A stretch of DNA of 40,551 nt from Streptomyces atriruber (GTDB lineage Bacteria; Actinomycetota; Actinomycetes; Streptomycetales; Streptomycetaceae): NCBI RefSeq assembly GCF_001418325.1, contig NZ_LIPN01000064.1:1-40551 (forward strand), given 5' to 3'. The position numbers and the translations under genes are program-made. The notes under the pieces were generated by a model. That model searched no databases, had not been told where the DNA came from, and saw nothing but the letters and a program-made list of their open reading frames with translations. This document shows positions 26,148 through 36,310 of this stretch, piece after piece; positions within the stretch are counted from its first letter, which is position 1, and every line of letters begins with the position of its first letter.

Positions 26148-27407
26148 CTAGGCCGGATACGGCGGAAATGTTGCCACCAGATCGCGTACCTCTTCTCGTA
26201 CGTTCGAGTCCTCCCGCACCGCTTCGACCAGCAGCCCCGCGATGCGCACCAGCTCCGGGCCGCCCATGCCCTGGGTCGTGACGGCGGCGGTTCCGAGCCG
26301 CAGTCCGCGGGCCTCGCCGTGCGGCAGGGCACAGGTGTCGAGGAAGATCCCGGCCGCGGCGAGCCTGCCGCGGGCGGTGTGCGCCTCCACTCCCAGGGGT
26401 GCCGGATCGGCCAGAACCAGATGGGTGTCCGTACCGCCGGTCGTGATCGCGAACCCCGCGGTGGCCAGCGCCTGTGCCAGGATCCGTGCGTTGTCGACCA
26501 CCTGATGGGCGTACCCCGTGAACGCCGGAGTGGCCGCCTCCCCGAACGCCACGGCCTTGGCGGCGATCGTGTGCATCTGGGCGCCGCCCTGCGTGAACGG
26601 GAAGACGGCCCGGTCGATCCTCTCCGCCAGGTCCGCCCCGCACAGCAGGAGGCCGCCCCGCGGGCCGCGCAGGACCTTGTGTGTCGTGGCGCAGACGACG
26701 TCCGCGTGCGGCACCGGGTTCGGCGCCGCTCCCCCGGCGACCAGGCCCATGGGGTGCGCGGCGTCGGCGATGAGATAGGCGCCCACGTCGTCGGCGATCT
26801 CGCGGAACGCCGCGTAGTCGATGTGCCGGGGATAGGAGATCGAGCCGCACACGATGGCCTTGGGCCGGTGGGTGCGGGCCAGGGCGTGCACCTGGTCGTA
26901 GTCGATGAGGCCGCTCTCGGGGTCCACCCCGTACCCGACGAAGTCGAACCAGCGGCCGGAGAAGTTCGCGGGTGAGCCGTGCGTGAGATGGCCGCCGTAC
27001 GGCAGGCCCATCGCCAGGACCGTGTCGCCGGGGCGCAGCAGCGCGGCGTACGCGGCGAGCACGGCGGAGGAACCGGAGTGCGCCTGTACGTTGGCGTGCT
27101 CGGCGCCGAACAGGGCCTTGGCGCGGTCGACGGCGATCCGCTCGGCGATGTCGACGAGCTCGCAGCCGCCGTGGTGCCGGGCGCCGGGATAGCCCTCGGC
27201 GTACTTGTTGGCGAGCGGCGAGCCGAGGGCGGTGAGGACGGCGGGCGAGGTGAAGTTCTCGGCTGCGATCAGCTGGAGCGCGTCACTCTGCCGGGCGACC
27301 TCCGCGATGAGGACCTCGGCCAGCTCGGGGTCCTGCCTGCGCAGCCCTTCGAGGTCCGTGTAGGCCGTGGGGGCGGTGGGTGCGGTGCTGACCGTGCTGA
27401 GCGACAT
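26148..27407 (-). CDS. glyA: Divergent serine hydroxymethyltransferase paralogue (PLP enzyme)
   Basis: A 419-aa fold-type I PLP enzyme clearly homologous to SHMT, which interconverts serine and glycine with tetrahydrofolate. The PLP Lys is in ATTHKVLRGPRGG (K244); the Asp/His stack is in LIADAAHPMGLVAGG; the carboxylate Arg is in GLRLGTAA. Several otherwise near-invariant positions differ. The Tyr-Tyr after YPGxR is His78-His79 (YPGARHHGGCE), the SGSQAN motif is SGSSAV, and the folate-side N-x-N-x-V-P stretch is FLDTCALPHG. So PLP chemistry is retained, but folate use or substrate may have changed. The ATG at 27407 has GGAG six bases upstream. It follows the phosphatase-like gene by 49 bases on the same strand. 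A housekeeping glyA is presumably elsewhere. Confidence 0.85.
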   Translation of the reverse strand: MSLSTVSTAPTAPTAYTDLEGLRRQDPELAEVLIAEVARQSDALQLIAAENFTSPAVLTALGSPLANKYAEGYPGARHHGGCELVDIAERIAVDRAKALFGAEHANVQAHSGSSAVLAAYAALLRPGDTVLAMGLPYGGHLTHGSPANFSGRWFDFVGYGVDPESGLIDYDQVHALARTHRPKAIVCGSISYPRHIDYAAFREIADDVGAYLIADAAHPMGLVAGGAAPNPVPHADVVCATTHKVLRGPRGGLLLCGADLAERIDRAVFPFTQGGAQMHTIAAKAVAFGEAATPAFTGYAHQVVDNARILAQALATAGFAITTGGTDTHLVLADPAPLGVEAHTARGRLAAAGIFLDTCALPHGEARGLRLGTAAVTTQGMGGPELVRIAGLLVEAVREDSNVREEVRDLVATFPPYPA

Positions 27408-27456
27408 CGTGGGCTCCGGGGCCTTGCAGGGGTGACCTCAGATCCAATGTAGGCCG

Positions 27457-28107
27457 CTACATGTGTGCGGGCACCCCGGTCAGCGCCGTCACGACGGGGT
27501 CGAGGGCCTGGTTGATCTCGTCGCCCACCGAGCGGAAGAACGGCAGGGGTGCTCCGTAGGGGTCGTACACCTCGTCGGCCTCCAGGTTGGGCGCGAGGAG
27601 CCAGCCGCGGAGCGCGGCGGCGGCGCGCACCAGGGCGCGGGCCCGCTCCACCACACCGCCGTCGGGGTCCGGCAGGGTCGTCATGTCTATCGCCCGGACG
27701 AGTCGCGTGAACTCCTTGAGCGTGAACGTGCGCAGGCCCGCCGAGTGCCCCATGGAGATGACCTGGGCCCGGTGGTCGCGGGTCGCGGTCAGGACGAGGT
27801 CGGCGCGGATGACGTGGTCGTCGAGGAGCTCGCGGCCCATGAAGCCGGTGGGGTCCGCGCCGAAGTCGGCGAGGACCGTCTCGGCGTTGGTCTCCATCGG
27901 GGCGCCCTCGTGGCCCCAGGTGCCCGCGCTCTCCACGATCAGACCACCGGTGAGGGGGTCGCCGAGGCGGTCGGCCAGGGCATGTCTGGTCAGCCGCTCG
28001 GTGATGGGCGAGCGGCACACGTTGCCGGTACTGACGTGGAGGATGCGGAAGGTGTCCGCAGAGCCCGGGAAGCCCGCTATGCCACGCCCCGTCTCAGGGG
28101 CTGTCAA
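27457..28107 (-). CDS. Low-molecular-weight phosphotyrosine phosphatase-like protein lacking the catalytic Cys
   Basis: A 216-aa protein of the LMW-PTP/arsenate reductase fold. The family P-loop is C-x5-R-S/T. Here it reads V25-S26-T27-G28-N29-V30-C31-R32-S33-P34, so the nucleophilic Cys is Ser26 while the second Cys (C31), the Arg (R32) and SP are kept. The general-acid motif DP is present (VYDPYG, D182). The gene starts at TTG (28105-28107), overlapping the TGA of the upstream gene; no better in-frame start exists before the P-loop. A phosphatase with Ser for Cys is expected to be inactive or nearly so but may still bind phosphotyrosine or phosphate. It is longer than the usual 150-160 aa, with about 19 extra N-terminal residues and internal insertions. 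It forms a tight group with the TsaC-like and SHMT-like genes. Confidence 0.88.
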   Translation of the reverse strand: MTAPETGRGIAGFPGSADTFRILHVSTGNVCRSPITERLTRHALADRLGDPLTGGLIVESAGTWGHEGAPMETNAETVLADFGADPTGFMGRELLDDHVIRADLVLTATRDHRAQVISMGHSAGLRTFTLKEFTRLVRAIDMTTLPDPDGGVVERARALVRAAAALRGWLLAPNLEADEVYDPYGAPLPFFRSVGDEINQALDPVVTALTGVPAHM

Positions 28108-28751
28108 TTCGCCACCTCGAGGTCGGGTACCACCTTGCGCAGCTCGTCCGCGTCAAGGGCGCCCGCGCGGAGCAGCACCGGCACCTTGCCCGTGACGTCG
28201 ACGATCGACGACGGGACGATGCCGGGGGTCGGGCCGCCGTCCAGGTAGACGGAGACGGAGTCGCCGAGCATCTCCTGCGCGGCGTCGCAGTCCTCGGGGG
28301 CGGGGTGGCCGGTGAGGTTGGCCGAGGAGACGGCCATGGGGCCGACCTCGGTGAGCAGCTCGATGGCGACGGGGTGCAGCGGCATCCGGATGGCGACCGT
28401 GCCGCGGGTGTCGCCGAGGTCCCACTGCAGGGACGGCTGCTGCTTGGCGATGAGGGTCAGGGCGCCCGGCCAGAAGGCGTCGACGAGCTCCCAGGCCATC
28501 TCGGAGAAGTCGGTGACCAGGCCGTGCAGGGTGTTCGGTGAGCCGATCAGGACGGGCGTGGGCATGTTGCGCCCGCGGCCCTTGGCGTCGAGCAGGTCGG
28601 AGCACGCCTCCGGGGTGAAGGCGTCGGCGCCGATGCCGTAGACGGTGTCGGTGGGCAGCACGACCAGCTCGCCACGGCGAACGGCGGACGCGGCCTCGCG
28701 CAGACCGGTCGTACGGTCGGTCGCGTCGTTGGTGTCGTATCGCCGTGCCAT
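28104..28751 (-). CDS. sua5: L-threonylcarbamoyladenylate synthase (Sua5/YciO/YrdC family)
   Basis: A 215-aa enzyme making threonylcarbamoyl-AMP from Thr, bicarbonate and ATP, the first step of t6A37 tRNA modification. The N-terminus GELVVLPTDTVYGIGADAF is the Thr-binding signature, KGRGRNMPTPVLIGS carries the family basic motif, and TVAIRMPLHPVAIELLTEVGPMAVSSANLTGHPAPEDC is canonical, with the SSANxxG motif. It has only the YrdC domain, without the extra C-terminal Sua5 domain, so it is the TsaC-length form. It lies between prmC and the phosphatase-like gene, overlapping the latter by TTGA. The same gene order holds in mycobacteria (from memory). Confidence 0.94.
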   Translation of the reverse strand: MARRYDTNDATDRTTGLREAASAVRRGELVVLPTDTVYGIGADAFTPEACSDLLDAKGRGRNMPTPVLIGSPNTLHGLVTDFSEMAWELVDAFWPGALTLIAKQQPSLQWDLGDTRGTVAIRMPLHPVAIELLTEVGPMAVSSANLTGHPAPEDCDAAQEMLGDSVSVYLDGGPTPGIVPSSIVDVTGKVPVLLRAGALDADELRKVVPDLEVAN

Positions 28752-28809
28752 TAGTCCGGACTCCTCACTGAAAAGCTGACACTGATGATCTGGGTCGTCG
28801 CAGCTGTTG

Positions 28810-29655
28810 TCACGGCATCGCCTTGCGGGCGGTGGCGAAACGCGGGCGGTTGTTGAGGTCGGGGTGGTCGGCCGCGTCGGCCCAGCCCCGCTCCTCGGTG
28901 AAGATCCACGGGACCTGGCCGCCCTGGGTGTCCGCGTGCTCGATCACGACGACTCCCCCGGGGCGCAGCAGCCGGTGGGCGGTGCGCTCGATGCCGCGGA
29001 TCAGGTCGAGGCCGTCCTCCCCGGAGAAGAGGGCGAGCTCGGGGTCGTAGTCACGGGCTTCCGGGGCGACGTACTCCCATTCGGTGAGCGGGATGTACGG
29101 CGGGTTGGAGATCACCAGGTCGGCCTGTCCCTCCAGCTCGGGGAACGCGTCCCTGGCGTCTCCCTGGCGGAGGTCGACCCTGGACCCCTCGACGTTCTTC
29201 CGCGTCCATTTGAGGGCGTCCTCGGACAGCTCCACGGCGTGCACCCGCGAGCGCGGGACCTCCTGCGCCATGGCGAGGGCGATGGCGCCGGAGCCGGTGC
29301 ACAGATCGACGATGAGCGGCTCGACGACGTCCATCGCGCGGACGGCGTCTATGGCCCATCCGACGACGGACTCGGTCTCCGGACGGGGCACGAAGACGCC
29401 GGGGCCGACCTGCAGCTCCAGGTAGCGGAAGAAGGCCCGCCCCGTGATGTGCTGCAGCGGCTCGCGGGCCTCGCGCCGCGCGACGGTCTCCCAGTAGCGG
29501 GCGTCGAAGTCGGTGTCCTTGACGGAGTGCAGCTCGCCCCGCTTCACGCCGTGCACGAAGGCGGCGAGCTCCTCCGCGTCGTTGCGCGGCGAGGGCACGC
29601 CGGCGTCGGCCAGCCGCTGGGTGGCCTGGGCCACTTCCGCGAGCAGCAGGTTCAC
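28810..29655 (-). CDS. prmC: Release factor glutamine methyltransferase (PrmC/HemK)
   Basis: A 281-aa SAM-dependent enzyme that methylates the Gln of the GGQ motif in RF1 and RF2. The N-terminal helical domain is about 1-75. The SAM motif is VDLCTGSGAIALAMA (from 116), the acidic loop VHAVELSEDALKW, and the catalytic NPPYIP (184-189). The GTG at 29653-29655 has GGAGGA five to six bases upstream. It lies 46 bases after prfA, whose product is its substrate, so enzyme and substrate are made from one region. Confidence 0.95.
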   Translation of the reverse strand: MNLLLAEVAQATQRLADAGVPSPRNDAEELAAFVHGVKRGELHSVKDTDFDARYWETVARREAREPLQHITGRAFFRYLELQVGPGVFVPRPETESVVGWAIDAVRAMDVVEPLIVDLCTGSGAIALAMAQEVPRSRVHAVELSEDALKWTRKNVEGSRVDLRQGDARDAFPELEGQADLVISNPPYIPLTEWEYVAPEARDYDPELALFSGEDGLDLIRGIERTAHRLLRPGGVVVIEHADTQGGQVPWIFTEERGWADAADHPDLNNRPRFATARKAMP

Positions 29656-29701
29656 GCTGGTCCTCCGGGACGGGTCGGGAAGGGTCGTACGAAGAGCGGG
29701 C

Positions 29702-30778
29702 TCAGGCGGCGGCGAGCTTGGCGGCGGAGTCGGCGTCCACGCAGGCCTGGATGACCGGGTCGAGTTCGCCGTCGAGCACCTGGTCCAAGTTGTACGCCTT
29801 GAAGCCGACGCGGTGGTCCGAGATCCGGTTTTCCGGGAAGTTGTACGTCCGGATCTTCTCGGAGCGGTCGACGGTGCGGACCTGGCTGCGGCGGGCGTCC
29901 GCGGCCTCCTTCTCCGCCTCCTCCTGGGCCGCCGCGAGCAGCCTGGAACGCAGAATACGCATGGCCTGCTCCTTGTTCTGGAGCTGGCTCTTCTCGTTCT
30001 GGCAGGAGGCGACGACGCCGGTGGGGAGGTGCGTGATGCGGACGGCGGAGTCCGTGGTGTTGACGGACTGGCCGCCGGGCCCGGAGGAGCGGTAGACGTC
30101 GATGCGCAGATCGTTGGCGTGGATCTCGACGTCGATCTCCTCGGCCTCGGGCGTCACGAGGACACCGGCCGCGGAGGTGTGGATGCGCCCCTGGGACTCG
30201 GTGGACGGCACGCGCTGCACGCGGTGCACGCCGCCCTCGTACTTCAGTCGCGCCCAGACGCCCTGGCCGGGCTCGGTGGCGCCCTGGCCGCCCTTGGTCT
30301 TCACGGCCACCTGGACGTCCTTGTAGCCGCCGAGCTCGGACTCGGTGGAGTCGATGATCTCGGTCTTCCAGCCGATGCGCTCCGCGTACCGCAGGTACAT
30401 GCGCAGGAGGTCGCCGGCGAAGAGGGCGGACTCGTCGCCGCCCGCGCCCGCCTTGATCTCCAGGATGACGTCCTTGTCGTCGGACGGGTCCCGGGGCACG
30501 AGCAGCAGCCGCAGCTTCTCGGTGATCTCCTCGCGCTGCCGCTCCAGGTCCTTGACCTCGGCGGCGAAGTCCGGGTCGTCGGCCGCGAACTCGCGCGCGG
30601 TCTCGATGTCCTCCCCGGTCTGCTTCCAGGAGCGGTACGTCGCGACGATCGGGGTCAGCTCGGCGTAGCGCTTGTTGAGCTTGCGCGCGTTGGCCTGGTC
30701 GGCGTGGACCGACGGGTCCGCGAGCTTCTCCTCGAGATCGGCGTGCTCGCCGATCAGTTCCTCGACCGCCTCGAACAT
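29702..30778 (-). CDS. prfA: Peptide chain release factor 1
   Basis: A 358-aa class I release factor reading UAA and UAG. The peptidyl-tRNA hydrolysis motif is [12 protein letters not shown] (GGQ at 235-237). The tripeptide that reads the stop codon is P191-S192-T193 in [18 protein letters not shown]. coli has PAT, so this fits the PxT pattern of RF1. The N-terminal helical domain and [18 protein letters not shown] at the C-terminus are normal. ATG 30778 follows CAGGAG. A terminator lies upstream between rpmE and this gene, so prfA probably depends on read-through or on a short promoter in the 115-bp gap. Confidence 0.97.
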   Translation of the reverse strand: MFEAVEELIGEHADLEEKLADPSVHADQANARKLNKRYAELTPIVATYRSWKQTGEDIETAREFAADDPDFAAEVKDLERQREEITEKLRLLLVPRDPSDDKDVILEIKAGAGGDESALFAGDLLRMYLRYAERIGWKTEIIDSTESELGGYKDVQVAVKTKGGQGATEPGQGVWARLKYEGGVHRVQRVPSTESQGRIHTSAAGVLVTPEAEEIDVEIHANDLRIDVYRSSGPGGQSVNTTDSAVRITHLPTGVVASCQNEKSQLQNKEQAMRILRSRLLAAAQEEAEKEAADARRSQVRTVDRSEKIRTYNFPENRISDHRVGFKAYNLDQVLDGELDPVIQACVDADSAAKLAAA

Positions 30779-30833
30779 CGGGGGCTCCTGGTCTTCTGCG
30801 CGGTGGTTCTCCGCGAATTGGCTGCGGGACGGC

Positions 30834-30884
30834 AAAAGCGCCGGTCCCGGCCACCCCCTCGTGAGGGCGGCCGATGACCGGCGC
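30834..30884 (-). terminator. Intrinsic terminator between rpmE and prfA
   Basis: GCGCCGGTC (30838-30846) pairs with GACCGGCGC (30876-30884), with further pairing inside (CGGCC/GGCCG and CCCTC/GAGGG). On the minus strand the stem is followed directly by TTTT (complement of 30834-30837). It lies 9 bases past the rpmE stop, one of the few T-tailed terminators here. Confidence 0.85.
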
Positions 30885-30893
30885 AGTGGCTCG

Positions 30894-31115
30894 CTACTTC
30901 TTGGCGGAGCCGGCCTTGCCGAAGCGGGCCTCGAAGCGGGCCACACGGCCACCGGTGTCGAGGATCTTCTGCTTGCCCGTGTAGAACGGGTGGCACTCGG
31001 AGCAGACCTCGGCGCGGACGGTGCCGCTGGAGATCGTGCTGCGGGTGGTGAACGACGCGCCACAGGTGCAGCTGACCTGCGTCTCGACGTACTCGGGGTG
31101 GATGTCGCGCTTCAA
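30894..31115 (-). CDS. rpmE: 50S ribosomal protein L31, zinc-binding (C+) form
   Basis: A 73-aa L31. The four Cys of the zinc ribbon are intact (C16, C18, C38, C41, in VSCTCGASF and [12 protein letters not shown]), so this is the zinc-containing paralogue, as opposed to the zinc-free form induced under zinc limitation. The start is TTG (31113-31115), five bases after GGAG. A sigma-R-type promoter (31219-31244) lies upstream, and a T-tailed terminator follows, so it is probably a single-gene unit responsive to thiol stress. Confidence 0.95.
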   Translation of the reverse strand: MKRDIHPEYVETQVSCTCGASFTTRSTISSGTVRAEVCSECHPFYTGKQKILDTGGRVARFEARFGKAGSAKK

Positions 31116-31218
31116 GGTGTCTCCTAGTTTCGGGAGGGCACCGGGTCGTACGCGCGGATTGCTCGTACGTGAACCGGGGCCGACGTACCAGTCTGCCAGG
31201 ACCGGCCGTATCTCCCAA

Positions 31219-31244
31219 AACCGGGGTGGAGGCCGATCTATTCC
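31219..31244 (-). promoter_or_regulatory. Sigma-R-type (disulphide stress) promoter of rpmE
   Basis: On the minus strand GGAAT (complement of 31240-31244) and GTT (complement of 31219-31221) are separated by exactly 18 bases. This is the consensus of the Streptomyces thiol-stress sigma factor SigR (GGAAT-N18-GTT). The transcript would start near 31212 and give a leader of roughly 100 bases. From memory, rpmE is a recognised SigR target in S. coelicolor, which fits. Confidence 0.8.
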
Positions 31245-31274
31245 CGACGGGTGCGGGGCGGGCTGCCGCCTGCC

Positions 31275-32387
31275 TCAGTGGCTGGCGACCACGTCGCCCG
31301 CGTCACCCTTGTCACCCGCGGACTGCTCCGTGGCGGACTTCGGGATGGGCTTGTCGGCCCGCAGCGCGTCCCAGACCTCCTGGTCGGCCTTCTCCAGGGG
31401 AAGGACACGGTTGGGGTCATTGGGGTCGTACTGAATGGGCAGCGTGACCATCTTCATGTCGCCCGCACCGATGCCCTTGAGGCCGTTCGCGAAGCTCGCG
31501 AGGCTCTTGACGTCGTTCAGGTCGGAGTCGGTGGTGATGGCGCTGGTCGCGTCGTCCGCCAGGTCGAACAGCTTCTTCGGGTTGCTGAAGACGCCGACGT
31601 CCTTGACCTGGTCGAGGAGGGCCTTGATGAAGGCCTGCTGGAGCTGGATGCGGCCGAGGTCGCTGCCGTCGCCGACGCCGTGCCGGGTGCGGACCAGGCC
31701 GAGGGACTGCTCTCCGTTGAGCGTGTGGGTGCCGGCGTCCAGGTCGAGGTGGCTGTCCTTGTCGTGGATGGCCTTCTTCGTGGTGATGTCGACGCCGCCG
31801 AGGGTGTCGATGAGCTTCTTGAAGCCCGTGAAATCAACCTCTACGTAGTGATCCATCCGGATACCGGACATCTTCTCGACCGTCTTGACGGCGCAGGCGG
31901 GGCCGCCGACCTCGTACGCCGTGTTGAACATCTGCCGCTGCCCGCCGGGCTCGGTCTTCCCGTCCTCGGTGGTGCAGTCGGGCCTGGATATGAGGGTGTC
32001 GCGGGGTATGGAGACGACGCTGGCCTTCTTGTGGCCCTTGTAGACGTGGACGATCATCGCCGTGTCCGAGCGGGCTGCGCCTTCGTCCTTGCCGTACTTG
32101 GCGTTGTCGCCGGAGCGCGAGTCGGAGCCGAGGACGAGGATGTCCTGGGAGCCGTTGTCGATGTCCAGGGGGCGGTCCGTGCCGAGGGCGGCGTTGATGT
32201 CGACGCCCTTGATGTTGCCGTTGAGCTTGAAGTAGGCGTAGCCGAGGCCGGTGCCTCCGAGGACGGCCACCCCCGCGGCGGTCCAGGCCGTGACGACGAG
32301 CACCTTCTTGCGCGTGCTGCGCGGCTTGCGGCGGCGCCCCCGCTTGGCGCGCTTCGGCGCGTCGGCCGCCCTGCTCTCGTCGGTCAT
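31275..32387 (-). CDS. LytR-CpsA-Psr (LCP) family protein
   Basis: A 370-aa membrane-anchored phosphotransferase that attaches polyprenyl-linked glycopolymers to peptidoglycan (or a related reaction). The N-terminal 27 residues are basic and cytoplasmic (KRAKRGRRRKPRSTRKK), followed by one membrane helix (VLVVTAWTAAGVAVLGGTGLGYAYF). The LCP domain outside has DILVLGSDSRSGD, the catalytic-region motif ASVVSIPRDTLI, and GLVRTRHGVGDGSDLGRIQLQQAFIKALLDQV. ATG 32387 follows GAGGAG. It may act on the same polymers started by the WecA-like enzyme encoded nearby; this is inference. Confidence 0.93.
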   Translation of the reverse strand: MTDESRAADAPKRAKRGRRRKPRSTRKKVLVVTAWTAAGVAVLGGTGLGYAYFKLNGNIKGVDINAALGTDRPLDIDNGSQDILVLGSDSRSGDNAKYGKDEGAARSDTAMIVHVYKGHKKASVVSIPRDTLISRPDCTTEDGKTEPGGQRQMFNTAYEVGGPACAVKTVEKMSGIRMDHYVEVDFTGFKKLIDTLGGVDITTKKAIHDKDSHLDLDAGTHTLNGEQSLGLVRTRHGVGDGSDLGRIQLQQAFIKALLDQVKDVGVFSNPKKLFDLADDATSAITTDSDLNDVKSLASFANGLKGIGAGDMKMVTLPIQYDPNDPNRVLPLEKADQEVWDALRADKPIPKSATEQSAGDKGDAGDVVASH

Positions 32388-32706
32388 GCGCTCCTCAGTC
32401 CCGTCGGTCGGATACCCCCTGCTTTCAGGGTCAGATGCGGTGTGTCGTCACTTGTCAGACGGCAGAACCGCTTGAAGGGTTGCACAACCCGCCGTGAGCG
32501 CCCCGGGTACCACTGGTGACCGACCGTGTGCCCCCACCCCACCATTTCAGGCCTCACCTGCGGCTTTTTCCGTCACCGGGCTACTGCCCGTGACCGTGAG
32601 AATCTCTTATGCATGTGGCCAAGGTCTCTCCCTGGTCACATCGCGCACCAAAAGGGCCGCCCCGTCACAGCTGTGACGGGGCGGCCCTTCGGACTGCTGA
32701 GGACGA
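32388..32706. other. 319-bp region between rho and the LCP gene
   Basis: No gene is seen. It holds the rho terminator (32648-32689), an imperfect stem GTCAC(C)GGGC...GCCCGTGAC (32572-32594) and the palindrome GGGTTGCACAACCC (32477-32490). It probably carries the promoter and leader of the LCP gene. Confidence 0.5.
32648..32689 (-). terminator. Terminator of rho: 38-bp perfect palindrome with T-run
   Basis: AAGGGCCGCCCCGTCACAG (32652-32670) is followed at once by its exact reverse complement (32671-32689). On the minus strand it ends TTTTGG. It is a Rho-independent terminator directly after rho. Confidence 0.93.
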
Positions 32707-34740
<2,034 letters not shown>

Positions 34741-35134
34741 GAAGGGTCCTTCCCTGGAGCGGACGTCGGCCTGTCTGGCTCGGCGACCGGTTGTGCTGTC
34801 CGGCGGTCGGTCCTTGCATTCTGTGGACCGTGCCGGGGCGGTGGTCCGCCAACGCGGCGGAAGAATTCATTGGTGATGGCGATTCCCGGTGCGGTGCCAC
34901 TGAAGTGCGGTGTCACCCGGCTCGGTCACGCCGGTTCCGGAGCGTGCTCAGCACCGCTCAGTGCAGGGCACGAAGCAGATTGGGAGGCTCCCGGAAGAAT
35001 GGTTGTCCCGGACGGGGACACAAAGCACCTCGCCATGGTGAGGTCGGGTGCAGACTTGAGATTAACACTACCGGATCCAACAAACATTCCCCCTCTCAGG
35101 ATCGGGACACCCCGAAATCCCGTCGTCCACTGCG
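34741..35134. other. 394-bp region between thrB and rho
   Basis: No gene with support is seen. On the minus strand an AT-rich segment around 35058-35090 (GTTTGTTGG ... GTGTTAATCT) is the likeliest site for the rho promoter. That would leave a leader of about 300 bases, long enough for autoregulation of rho. It also includes CCTCGCCATGGTGAGG (35029-35044), a near-palindrome. Confidence 0.45.
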
Positions 35135-36052
35135 TCAGGGCGCAAGCGGCAGCACGCTCGCTCCCGAGGCGTCGAGTTCCAGGCGGTTGGCCGCCCAGCC
35201 CTCTCCCGCCAGGCGTGCGACCTTGTCGGCCGCACTGTCTTCGGCCAGCGCGAGGACCGTGGGGCCCGCGCCGGAGATCACCGCGGGCACGCCGTCGGCG
35301 CGCAGCCGCTCCACCAGGGCGGCGCTCTCCGGCATGGCCGGGGCGCGGTACTCCTGGTGCAGACGGTCCTCGGTGGCGGGCAGCAGCAGCTCGGGGCGCC
35401 TGGTCAGGGCCTCTACGAGCAGCGCGGCACGGCCCGCGTTGGCGGCCGCGTCGACGTGCGGGACGGTGCGCGGCAGCAGGCCGCGCGCCGTCTCGGTGAG
35501 GACGGGCTTCCCGGGGACGAAAACCACCGGAACGATGGAATCGACGGGCTCCATCCGGATCGCGCGCGCCGTGCCCCCGTCCATCCAGGAGAGCGTGAAA
35601 CCGCCGAGCAGACAGGCGGCGACGTTGTCCGGGTGGCCCTCGATCTCGGTGGCCAGTTCCAGCAGCGCGGCGTCGTCGAGCCTGGCCTCGCCGCCTATCG
35701 TCACGGCACGCGCGGCGACGATGCCCGCGCAGATGGCGGCGGACGACGAGCCGAGGCCACGGCCGTGCGGAATGCGGTTGGCGCAGACGATCTCGAGCCC
35801 GCGCGGCTGTCCGCCGAGCAGGTCGAAGGCGGTGCGCAGGGAACGTACAAGCAGATGCGACTCGTCGCGCGGGAGGGTTTCACTGCCCTCGCCGGCGATG
35901 TCGATGTTCAGCCCGGAGTCGGCCACCCGGACGACCACGTCGTCGTACAGACCCAGCGACAGGCCCAGGGCGTCGAAGCCCGGACCGAGGTTGGCGCTGG
36001 TGGCGGGGACGCGCACCCGGACGGCGGCGGCGCGGAACGCGGGACCGGCCAT
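35135..36052 (-). CDS. thrB: Homoserine kinase
   Basis: A 305-aa GHMP-family kinase that phosphorylates homoserine with ATP for threonine synthesis. Motifs: VRVPATSANLGPGFDALGLSLGLYD at the N-terminus, the ATP-binding PHGRGLGSSSAAICAG (95-110), and GAGPTVLAL near the C-terminus. ATG 36052 (MAGPAFRAAAVRV) follows AAGGAG; a longer frame to 36112 lacks family similarity. It follows thrC by 258 bases, so it may have its own promoter. The candidate -10 is TAGGCT (minus strand of 36182-36187). Confidence 0.95.
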   Translation of the reverse strand: MAGPAFRAAAVRVRVPATSANLGPGFDALGLSLGLYDDVVVRVADSGLNIDIAGEGSETLPRDESHLLVRSLRTAFDLLGGQPRGLEIVCANRIPHGRGLGSSSAAICAGIVAARAVTIGGEARLDDAALLELATEIEGHPDNVAACLLGGFTLSWMDGGTARAIRMEPVDSIVPVVFVPGKPVLTETARGLLPRTVPHVDAAANAGRAALLVEALTRRPELLLPATEDRLHQEYRAPAMPESAALVERLRADGVPAVISGAGPTVLALAEDSAADKVARLAGEGWAANRLELDASGASVLPLAP

Positions 36053-36181
36053 CGCTCGATGACTCTCCTTGAGCTGCGTGTTTTTGAGGCTGCGTATTTC
36101 AGTACGTGCCACATGTACGGAACACCCGAAGGCCGCGAACTACGGCGGCACCGCGGCATATGCGGCGGGCGGGTTCGGTAC

Positions 36182-36187
36182 AGCCTA
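36182..36187 (-). promoter_or_regulatory. Candidate -10 box upstream of thrB
   Basis: TAGGCT on the minus strand, 130 bases before the thrB ATG, resembles the Streptomyces housekeeping -10. The -35 is poor. The 258-bp gap between thrC and thrB makes a separate promoter plausible. Confidence 0.3.
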
Positions 36188-36310
36188 TCGAAGGAAGGTT
36201 CTGTGGCGACATAGGGCGCACAGGAGGCGCACGATGCGTGTCGTAAGCCCCCTGTGCCACCCCCTGTACGGAGTTGCGGGTTCTGCCTGCGGTGACGCAG
36301 GGCCCGGCAG

